Positions 56,550 through 64,000 of a stretch of DNA of 64,000 bases are shown here, piece by piece. Under the pieces are notes generated by a model. The model did not search any database and had not been told where the DNA came from. It saw only the letters and a list, made by a program, of their open reading frames with translations. The DNA comes from Diabrotica undecimpunctata. Taxonomy: Eukaryota; Arthropoda; Insecta; Coleoptera; Chrysomelidae. Every line of letters starts with the position of its first letter. Position 1 is the stretch's first letter. The position numbers and the translations under genes were made by a program. The stretch lies in NCBI RefSeq assembly GCF_040954645.1, contig NC_092803.1, positions 123,027,961 through 123,091,960 on the forward strand. The letters are read 5' to 3'.

Positions 56550-57660
56550 ATATTTCAGCATCTCTGCAGTTATTCCATCTTTTCCAGGCGATTTCTTGTT
56601 TTTCATTTCTTTCAATGCCTTCTTTATTTTTGATTTGCTTATTTCTGGCTGTAGCTCTGAGTTGACATTTTTTTTTAGCATTAAGTTGGTTATTGTTTTA
56701 TTGATTTCTACATATTCTATAGATTTCCTTTTGCCTTCTTCGTTCAGCTTCCTTCTTTTATCCATAAGCTTCTTTGTTTCTGTTGATATATAGTTGTTCT
56801 TTTTTAGATCCTTTTTTGCTATTTCTTTTCCTGATGTAATCATCGTTGCTGTAAATATGTTGTCTATTTCGTCTATATCTTTATCATCACTGTCTAATTT
56901 TTGGGTAAGTTGTTCTTTTAATAGGTCTTTGCATATCTCTTTATATTGTGCTAGTTTGTTTCTATCTACTAGATCCCAGTTTCTAATTAGTTTTCTTTTC
57001 ATTTCATAGTTACCGTCAATACTAATTTTTGCTCTGACCATCCTGTGATCGCTACCTGTTGTGAATCTGTTAGGAACTGTTACATCTTTAATGGTATATC
57101 GTTCCGTGGACAGTATGTAGTCAATCTCATTTTTTGTGGATCCATTAGGGCTGATCCATATCCATTTTCGTTGGCATTTGTTTCCAGTTTGGCATTGAAA
57201 TCTCCAATTACTAGTGTAAGACGATTTTTATGTTCTTCTATAGCCTTTGATATATCTTCATAAAATAGTTCGATATCTTCGTCATCATAAGCTGTCGTGG
57301 GGGCATATACTTGGATAATTTTAATTAATGTTCTTCTTATTTTAAGTATGATATAGGCGACACAATCTGATATACCTTTGATAATTTGGACATGCTTACT
57401 TATAGCTTTATTTATTATAAATCCTACTCCAAATTTAATATTCTTTTCATTTCCTTTATAATACAGTAGATTACCGGATTTTAGCTGTATTCTGTTTTCT
57501 TCTTTTCGTCGAGTTTCTGATAGGCCTATGATATCCCATTTTATGTTTGTTAATTCTTCTTCCAGTTCATGTACTTTTTCATCCATGGACATTGATCTAA
57601 TATTGTATGTCCCTCTTGACAGGTTGTTAATCGTTGTTAATCGGTCAATGTTGAAATTTT
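56550..57660 (-). pseudogene. LINE endonuclease and start of RT, cut by (TA)n
   Basis: 57592-57080 encodes an endonuclease: IKWDIIGLSETRRKEENRIQ, GVGFIINKAISKH, IIQVYAPTTAYDDEDIELFY and TLVIGDFNAKLE. 57041-56550 continues in another frame with the endonuclease-RT linker and [20 protein letters not shown] (start of the RT fingers). The catalytic palm is absent because the element stops at the TA repeat. A frameshift lies near 57060, and the SDH endonuclease motif is degraded there. The LINE is therefore missing its 3' side, which is not normal 5' truncation. Confidence 0.85.
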
Positions 57661-57782
57661 GACAGGTTATGTGTATTGTTTACTTCATTTCTGTTCTCGT
57701 GCTGAAATTACTCGTAGTAAATTTTTGTAAAAAGGGTTTATCATGGATATCAACGATGTGCGCACTCGTTTTAATAATTATA
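57661..57782. other. Short spacer between LINE start and mariner
   Basis: May include LINE 5' leader sequence. It ends in TA at 57781-57782, the mariner target. Confidence 0.4.
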
Positions 57783-59203
57783 CTAAGTGATATAGAAATC
57801 CGAACACCCAGTTTAAATGATTTTATTTTAATAAAATTTTGTATAAGTACTTAATGAAGCATAATAAGTAAATGATTAAAATTTCAAAATGATTGCATTG
57901 CTTTAAAGCCCTTTTACCTTTAATAATGTGTGGATGCCCCCCGATGTGTTACGCATTCTCCAACGCGCCTAGTCATGCTTCTGATCAGGTGGTCAATGTC
58001 CTCTTGTGGTATCTCATTCCAGGCAACCACTAACTCCTCTCGAAGTGCTTGTAGAGTCTGAGGAGGACGTTGCAAATTGAGCAATCTCCTACACATCATA
58101 TCCCACCCGCGCTCAATTGGGGATAAGTCGGGAGATCTTGGTGGCCATGCTAACAATGTGACATCAATATGTTGAAAGAAGTCTATTGTGACTCTTGCAA
58201 CATGTGGTCGGGCATTATCTTGTTGAAAAGTTGGATTTGCCAGGGTGTCAAGATATGGTAGAAGGTGGGGTTCTAGAACTTCTTGGATATAACGCTGCGC
58301 GTTCATGTTACCTCTGATGAAGATTAAAGGTGACCTGAAACCATAAGCTATAGCACCCCAAACCATAACTCCAACAGTGTGATGAACATGTCTTTCAACA
58401 AAAAACTGTGGATTCCTCCTTTCACCACGTCGCCTTCTAACTCTCGCTCGACCATCGTGCATGCCTAAACAAAATCGAGACTCGTTACTAAAGACAATAC
58501 TGTTCCATTCCTGATTCCAGAGTGACCGTTCCCTGCACCACTGAAGGCGATTACGGCGGTGTTCTGGAGTTGAAGGGAGGACCCAGTGTGGTCGGTATGA
58601 AAACAGGCCAAAACTTCTCATTATTCGGTAAACACTTCGCATGCCAAAAAGTCTTCTGTGTTCTGCAAACCATTCATTTGCAATGGAGCTGGTAGTGGAG
58701 AAACAGTCTCTTAAGGCCAATAATCTTAGGCGGCGATCTTCACGGTCTGTTGTTCTACGGCGGCGTCCAGTGCCCCTTGCTCTTTGCGTACGGCCTTCTT
58801 GAAGCCATGCCTGACAACACCTAACCACGGTGTCTACACTTCTTTGCACTCTAACTGCAACTTCCCGAAAAGAAAGTCCAGCTTCCCGAAGTCCCATTAT
58901 ACGGCCTCTATCAAACTCACTACGTTGACGAAATCGTACAGGTCTCCGTACTCTGGGCATCGTAACCAATCGTAAAGAATGTCAAGAACCACAATTTGCC
59001 AAATTTGGATCTTTAATCCGGCTGAAATATTCATTTTTAGATTGTTAGTGAATTTAAAAACAAAAAGTATAAAAACCGGAATCTCCAACTGATAAGGCTA
59101 AAAACTTTATCACTTCTTTTTTTCAGTAAGATAAATAAATTACACCAAATTTTATTGAAATAAAATCATTTAAACTGGGTGTTCGGATTTCTATGTCACT
59201 TAG
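57783..59203 (-). mobile_element. Full-length mariner/Tc1-type transposon, ~1.42 kb
   Basis: The left end CTAAGTGATATAGAAATCCG continues about 57 bp to ...TTTAATAAAATTT. The right end is its reverse complement with about three mismatches. TA flanks lie at 57781-57782 and 59204-59205. The repeats are the longest of the Tc1/mariner copies in this window, and the element still has an uninterrupted transposase frame. Confidence 0.93.
57920..58969 (-). CDS. Tc1/mariner transposase, intact frame but first catalytic Asp replaced by Asn
   Basis: 349 codons without stop or shift. The N-terminal HTH pair (DRGRIMGLREAGLSFREVAV, SVDTVVRCCQAWLQEG) is followed by a basic AT-hook-like patch (RGTGRRRRTTD). 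The DDE core has WNSIVFSNESRFCLG, where the family has Phe-Ser-Asp-Glu-Ser; the codon is AAC, one transition from GAC. The other two residues are normal: FQQDNARPHVAR and SPDLSPIERGWD, 34 residues apart. The protein should bind its ends but be unable to cut. A Met-Pro start at 58957 (MPRVRRPVRF) is an alternative to the first Met. Confidence 0.92.
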   Translation of the reverse strand: MVTMPRVRRPVRFRQRSEFDRGRIMGLREAGLSFREVAVRVQRSVDTVVRCCQAWLQEGRTQRARGTGRRRRTTDREDRRLRLLALRDCFSTTSSIANEWFAEHRRLFGMRSVYRIMRSFGLFSYRPHWVLPSTPEHRRNRLQWCRERSLWNQEWNSIVFSNESRFCLGMHDGRARVRRRRGERRNPQFFVERHVHHTVGVMVWGAIAYGFRSPLIFIRGNMNAQRYIQEVLEPHLLPYLDTLANPTFQQDNARPHVARVTIDFFQHIDVTLLAWPPRSPDLSPIERGWDMMCRRLLNLQRPPQTLQALREELVVAWNEIPQEDIDHLIRSMTRRVGECVTHRGASTHY

Positions 59204-59205
59204 TA

Positions 59206-59259
59206 TATATAAACTCAATAGTCAGGTCAAAACGTGAAGACAATTAATCATTTTTAAAC
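59206..59259. other. Short spacer after the mariner
   Basis: No recognised feature. Confidence 0.3.
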
Positions 59260-59640
59260 TGTGATGAATACACTAGCCGAATAAGTTAAATTAAAGAAGC
59301 GGACAATGTTTTAAGAACACCGGGAGCTAAAAAACAACAAAGCACTATAGAATGGTTTGTAAATTTGATGCAATTACAATAAGTGGTAAAGAGCGACTGA
59401 TTATGCCAGTTGACGAAAACGCTTAGTCTAAAGTATTATATTAGGCTACAACTGATAAATTATTTGATATAATTCATAATGCGTACTTGGCATTTGGGCA
59501 TTGCGGACGCAATCGTATGGTTTCCGAAATAAATAAACTTTATTGTAGTGTAAATAAGGATACAATAATGGTTTAACTACGACTTTGTGTGCAGTGTCAG
59601 AAAAAGAGTAGTAACCCAAGAAAAGGTTTGGAAAAGAAAC
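59260..59640 (+). pseudogene. Ginger/KRBA2-like integrase fragment
   Basis: 59448-59640 reads KLFDIIHNAYLAFGHCGRNR then MVSEINKLYCSVNKDTIMV, a stop, and LRLCVQCQKKSSNPRKGL. The H-x~7-H-x~29-C-x2-C arrangement is the integrase-type H2C2 zinc finger. This sequence style is that of Ginger DNA transposons and KRBA2-like genes. The catalytic core is absent. Upstream 59260-59440 may be the matching N-terminal region, decayed. Confidence 0.6.
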
Positions 59641-59829
59641 AATAAAATTTGTAATTCAAAATGCCATGGTTCACTAATTTGTCAAAATAAAAATGATTAC
59701 TTTAAAAGTTGTTTTAAATAAAAAATAATACATCATGAATAATTTTATTTATATATCAACATTGGCCATTTATTTCTGGCCGCTGTCTTTATTGACCGGT
59801 TATTTATGAAATCTCTTATGAAAAACTAA

Positions 59830-59837
<8 letters not shown>

Positions 59838-59886
<49 letters not shown>
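59838..59886. repeat. (TA)n microsatellite
   Basis: About 48 bp of TA repeats, followed within 25 bp by a LINE 3' scrap. Confidence 0.95.
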
Positions 59887-59888
<2 letters not shown>

Positions 59889-59914
59889 TATGTATATACA
59901 TTCCAACAAATTGG

Positions 59915-60056
59915 AAATATGTTGCTCAGGATAGAGACCGATGGAAGGATTTGGGAGAGGCCTATGTGCAAACATGGACGATAGAAGGCTAAGAAGAAGA
60001 AAGGCCGGGCATTGTCATTAATATCCATGGACATTCAGGAAAATGCCCGGTCTTTA
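59915..60056 (+). repeat. LINE 3' tail scrap followed by a 55 bp palindrome
   Basis: 59915-59988 reads WKYVAQDRDRWKDLGEAYVQ then TWTIEG and a stop, the usual last residues of a LINE polyprotein (A-Q-D-R-x-x-W and E-A-Y-V-Q-x-W-T). Directly after the AAGAAGAAGA tail, 60001-60055 is an imperfect palindrome: GGCCGGGCATTGTC against GAAAATGCCCGGTC, centred on ATCCATGGACAT. Confidence 0.65.
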
Positions 60057-61129
60057 ACGTTAATGTCTGAGTCTACGAAAAGAGTCTTAACAGAATAGTC
60101 ACAGCTGCAGATTCCGAAAAAATCTTCGTCTGCGATCAATAAAACTAAATGCTGACCTAAATGCTAACCCTCCATATTTCTCTTTCCACTTTTTCTATTT
60201 TTGTGTGCCGAAATACACATGGCGAAAAAAAAATGCCGAAATACACAAGAAAATTATTCTTTTGAAGGATATACACTGAGCCGGGAAGGGTTTAGGGAAA
60301 TTTATGATTATTAATCTTTCTTATTAAAATTAGAAAAACACTGTATTGAAAAAGTTTAACCCTCTGGGTAAATTGATATTTGTTTGTTTAAATCTTGATC
60401 TTCAACAGGTAAATAATAGTTACTTTCCCCTTATAAAGAGGATTCTTTTTCTAAAATTATAAAATCGATTCTTTTAAAGCATGAAATTCGTAGCGTAAAG
60501 TATCTTTAACGTCATATATAAAAAAGACAATAAAACAATGTGTTGTATTTACATATATTATATTTTAGTTTTGAAACTATTTTCTTATGGATGTTTTACA
60601 TTAATTAAAATATTTTTTTCATTAAATTATAGTAAGGTAATTGCGTTTCTTTAACAATAATTTCCGGATTGGAAATTATTCATTGTGGTTTGTTCCCAAA
60701 AAAAATTTAATCAATATTTTGTAAGAAAAGTATTAGGATGTTATAATAACATGATATGACATAAAAATGACAATATTGTTATTTTTCAATATAATTAACG
60801 ATTTTTTTGCGTTTGAAAGATAAATCCAGACATTAAGTTCTTTATTTTTGCAGACATTAATGTGATTGAGAAGTCTATAAACTTTGACAAAATTACAATA
60901 GTACCACTTTTGTCACTTCTAAATCCAGGAACGGAGTGTCCGATACCGAAGTATTCCAAAGTAAAATTATTAAAAAATGTAAGTCCTTGTTCCTTGAATT
61001 GGATGCCAATGCTATCAAACAAAAGCCTCATGGTTAGTGCGAATAACTCGTTTGCGGTAATCACCAACACACCTGTCAAATTTTAAAATTACTTCATTAA
61101 AAATTACTTTGAATCAATTTCTACCGAGC
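60057..61129. other. Spacer; one unexplained open frame pair
   Basis: Open frames exist on both strands at 60795-61086. The + frame follows a good acceptor-like TTTTTGCAG at 60853 and reads DINVIEKSINFDKITIVPLL, but no family was recognised and no donor or partner exon is evident. I do not call a gene. Confidence 0.35.
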
Positions 61130-61600
61130 GGGAAAGTTTAGATTTTGCCCACATAAGCCTGGGGTGCTTGTGTTTTGCTATTGATAGTGGTTTTTCCTTT
61201 GTCCATAAGAAAATGTTTTAAATTACGAGTGAATTTTTGAATCGTTACCTTTAAACTTTAATCCAGATTTATTTATCCACTTACAATAGCATTTCTTTGA
61301 CAAACCTTAATGCAGATTCATGATTCCATTTAGCTGTAGCTTGACCTTTTTTGCAAACTTTTACTAATATTCTCCTATTTCTACCAGAAACTAGTTTTGG
61401 ATGACCCGAGTTTTTAGCCGTGGTATCTAATATAATTCCTGTTTCCTATACTGACTAATTATATTCTACACTGTAGTTTTGGGAATATTATGTTCATCTG
61501 TCACCTCACGGATTGTTTTATTGGGGCAATAATCATCAACTCACGAATTTTTGAATTTGTAGAGATACCACGAACCATTTTACTGAAATAATACAGCGAC
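61130..61600 (-). pseudogene. Tc1-like transposase N-terminal relic
   Basis: Minus strand, broken frames: IREL-x-x-x-APIKQSVR and FPKLQC (HTH region), then NTTAKNSGHPKLVSGRNRRI and LVKVCKKGQATAKWNHESAL. This is the second HTH of a Tc1-type transposase (the R-K/P-L-S-x-R-x-x-R-x-L region). The catalytic domain is not recognised. It lies between the two zinc-finger exons. Confidence 0.55.
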
Positions 61601-61736
61601 ATTGATAGGTTATATGGGCTGTATAAAAAAAATTAACTACATTTTGTGATTATTGGGGTTTTTGTCCAGTGTGAGTCTTTAAAAGGTTTTTCAAAATATT
61701 TATTCGAGAAAACTGCTAAAAATAAATTTCACACTT
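61601..61736 (-). pseudogene. Degenerate zinc-finger codons beyond the stop
   Basis: After the TAG the frame continues KCEIYF-stop-QFSRINILKNLL and K-T-H-T-G-Q-K-P, a recognisable but broken finger with its second Cys lost. The same KCEIYF-stop-QFSR follows the stop of the other zinc-finger exon. Confidence 0.8.
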
Positions 61737-62800
61737 CTAAGGTTTTTCTCCAGTATGCACTCTCAAATAAGTTTTTAAATTATTTGCTTGAACAAATTGT
61801 TTAAAACAAATTTTACACTTGTAAGGTTTTTCTCCAGTGTGTACTCTCAAATGTACTTTTAAATTACTTGGTTCACTAAATTGCTTAAAACAAATGTCAC
61901 ACTTATGAGGTTTGTCTCCAGTGTGCACTCTCAAATGTGCTTTTAAACTACTTGGCCCACTAAACTGCTTAAAACAAATTTCACACTTATGAGGTTTTTC
62001 TCCAGTATGCACCCTCCAATGTATTTTCAAATGACTTGTTGCAGTAAACTGCTTAAAACAAATTTCACACTTGTGAGGTTTGTCTCCAGTGTGCATTCTC
62101 AAATGTGCTTTTAAATTACGTGGTCCACTAAACTGCTTAAAACAAATGTCACACTTATGAGGTTTTTCCCCAGTATGCACTGTCAAATGTTTTTTTAAAG
62201 TATTTGCTTGAATAAATTGTTTAAAACAAATTTTACACTTATGAGGTGTTTCCCCAGTATGCACTCTCAAATGTATTTTCAAATGATTTGCTGCAATAAA
62301 CTGTTTAAAACAAATTTCACACTTGTGAGGTTTTTCTCCAGTGTGCACTCTCAAATGTGCTTTTAAATTACTTGGTTGGCTAAACTGCTTAAAACAAATG
62401 TCACACTTATGAGGTTTTTCTCCAGCATGCAATTTCAAATGTATTTTCAAATTACTTGTTGCAGTAAACTTCTTAAAACAAATTTCACACTTGTGAGGTT
62501 TGTCTCCAGTGTGCACTCTCAAATGTGCTTTTAAATTACTTGGTTCACTAAAGTGCTTAAAACATATTTCACACTTATGAGGTTTTTCCCCAGTATGCAC
62601 TCTCAAATGTCTTTTTAAATCATATGCGTGAATAAATTGCTTAAAACAAATTTCACACTTGTAAGGTCTTTTTCTAGTTAACACTTTCATATTTTTAGTT
62701 AACGGTTTTCCTTCAACATGATGGTTCATATAATTTTCTTCGTGAGATATATGTTCAGTCAGTGCCTCCATAATTTCCACTTTGTTGTCTTGGAGATAAT
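61737..62800 (-). CDS. C2H2 zinc-finger protein, terminal exon (11 fingers)
   Basis: The exon starts at the same acceptor as its paralogue (exon base 62800, minus strand). The frame opens YLQDNKVEIMEALTEH; the Met of the paralogue is Val (GTG, 62780) here, so translation must begin in an upstream exon or at ATG 62771. Ten complete C2H2 fingers and an eleventh with Tyr for its first His (LKTYLRVH) follow, mostly with [19 protein letters not shown] linkers. Helix positions -1/2/3/6 vary (for example H/Y/D/R, Q/S/N/A, A/N/H/I, G/R/N/A), as in DNA-binding arrays under diversification. The stop TAG and the decayed finger after it match the paralogue. The N-terminal effector domain is not in this exon. 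Confidence 0.88.
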
Positions 62801-63142
62801 CTAAAAATCAAACTGACTATAACATAAATATTTTAGTACAAGAGAAAATGAATGTGAAATAATCAAATTAAAGGTTAATAAAATGCAAGACAGCTGAGAA
62901 GTACTCAAGGATACAAATTTATTTGAGAAACATTTGTTTTTGTCTTCTATAGGTGTAAGAGTCAGCCTCGTGTAGTTTAATGTGTACCTCACGCAATCAA
63001 CATAAAGCATATGAACACAAAAAAAACAATAATATTGTGATGTTGAGACAGTGGTGCACACAAAGGATCCACAATGAATTAGTAAAGTATCTTTTATACA
63101 TCCTCAAAATCACATTTAAGATCAAAATTATATTATATAATT

Positions 63143-63148
<6 letters not shown>
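62801..63148. other. Intron upstream of the 11-finger exon
   Basis: The first 120 bp align with the equivalent region at 55058-55180 (for example CAAATTAAAGGTTAATAAA and GACAGCTGAGAAGTACTCAA), so the duplication extends into the intron. Confidence 0.6.
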
Positions 63149-63198
<50 letters not shown>

Positions 63199-63215
63199 AT
63201 ATGTATATATATAAA

Positions 63216-63286
<71 letters not shown>
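63149..63286. repeat. (TA)n microsatellite, interrupted
   Basis: Two TA blocks (63149-63196 and 63224-63286) are separated by CCTATATGTATATATATAAA-type sequence. The position upstream of the zinc-finger exon parallels the (TA)n at 55186. Confidence 0.95.
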
Positions 63287-63288
<2 letters not shown>

Positions 63289-63624
63289 CATACCGTTACA
63301 CGTCATTATCATTGACAGAGATCGAAGTTGACATAGTTGCCAAAGTATAAAAAAATCCTGAATCCATTTTAAATCAAATATGTCACATAATTATTGCAAA
63401 AGTGGATTATACAACAAAACAAATTAATATTCAATGTAAATAAATGGAAACAAAACAAGAGCTAAAAAATAATCTTGTTAAAAACAATTTGAGCCGCTTG
63501 TATGCGTCGCATAAAGATGTAAAATGGAATACTTAAACAAAAACAACACTTTTTTCATTACTTATTTACTTTGAAATGTTTTGTTACAACTAAATTTTCA
63601 AATGCTTTTTTTTTCTTCAGATTT
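63287..63624. other. Spacer, no recognised feature
   Basis: AT-rich, no coding match. Confidence 0.35.
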
Positions 63625-64000
63625 ATTTCTTCTTCTTCTTAAAGTGCCTATCGGTTCCGGATGTTGGCGATCATCACGGCTATCTTTACTTTATTTATTG
63701 CAGCGCGGAACAGTTCAGTGGTAGGCGTGTTATACCACTTTCGTAAATTTTGAAGCCAGGAAATGCGTCTTCTTCCCGGTCCTCTCTTACCATTTACTTT
63801 CCCTTGGAGAATCAGCTGGAGAAGGCCGTAACGTTCTTGATTTCTCATTACATGTCCTAGATATTCCAACTTTTTAGTTTTGACGGTCATGAGAATTTCA
63901 CATTCTTTCCCCATTCTACGCAGGACCTCCACATTAGTAACTCTGTCAACCCAGGATATACGTAAGATGCGCCTATAACACCACATTTCGAAAGCTTCGA
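63625..64000 (-). pseudogene. RTE-type LINE 3' end, cut by window edge
   Basis: The 112-codon frame 63986-63648 reads MWCYRRILRISWVDRVTNVE then VLRRMGKECEILMTVKTKKL and GRRRISWLQNLRKWY, clearly related to the C-terminus of the intact LINE at 24393-27347 but a different subfamily. The 3' tail is GAAGAAGAAGAAATAAA. The frame may continue beyond base 64000, so whether the copy is full length cannot be judged. Confidence 0.82.

Noticed and set aside
60862..61086. Open frame after an acceptor-like TTTTTGCAG
   Set aside because: No family was recognised, there is an equally long frame on the opposite strand, and no partner exon was found.
62771..62780. Translation start of the 11-finger protein at 62780
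   Set aside because: That codon is GTG, and the paralogous exon shows the frame entering from a splice acceptor, so the start lies upstream.

Overview
This is an AT-rich eukaryotic genomic window: genes are split by GT-AG introns, there are no bacterial operons, and transposon debris is everywhere. The mix of elements (Tc1/mariner, piggyBac, hAT, PIF/Harbinger-like, Ginger-like, RTE-type and RNase H-bearing LINEs) together with an insect-type Piwi gene points to an insect with a large repeat-rich genome. A leaf beetle is my best guess, from the style of the zinc-finger repeats and LINEs, at low confidence. No RNA gene, CRISPR array or LTR retrotransposon was recognised.

The left half (3186-36956, + strand) is one host gene: a PIWI-subfamily Argonaute most like AGO3, the slicer that partners Aubergine/Siwi in the piRNA ping-pong cycle. 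Eight coding exons join in frame with matching splice phases and give 753 residues plus a stop. They cover the end of the N domain, PAZ, linker 2, MID and the whole PIWI domain. The PIWI catalytic tetrad (D-E-D-H) and the MID 5'-phosphate pocket residues are intact. The N-terminal exon or exons with the start codon are not identified and probably lie left of the window. The seven introns range from about 1.3 to 11.5 kb and are filled with transposons: three Tc1/mariner-type elements or fragments, a broken DD41D-type element, a 640 bp fold-back repeat, nested LINEs marked by a 14 bp target-site duplication, a DDE transposase relic, a nearly full-length antisense RTE LINE with an intact 984-codon ORF, and an RNase H-type LINE. 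Left of the first exon lie Harbinger-like and piggyBac remains.

Just after the AGO3-like stop codon is a decayed partial copy of its last exon. From 37.2 to 54.4 kb I recognise only repeats: antisense LINE fragments, a fold-back MITE with a clean 9 bp target duplication, two hAT relics and an ATTCG-tailed repeat that also occurs in intron 1 of the Piwi gene.

The right end (54.4-64 kb) has two paralogous C2H2 zinc-finger terminal exons on the minus strand (about 4 and 11 fingers). They share their splice acceptor, their terminal stop and a degenerate finger beyond it, so they arose by local duplication. Between them sit an endonuclease-containing LINE cut by (TA)n, a structurally intact mariner whose transposase has lost its first catalytic Asp, a Ginger-like integrase relic and a Tc1-like fragment.

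Biologically the window pairs a transposon-silencing enzyme, itself loaded with transposons, with an expanding zinc-finger family. The functional links between them are inference. Only the gene structures and repeat relationships are seen directly.
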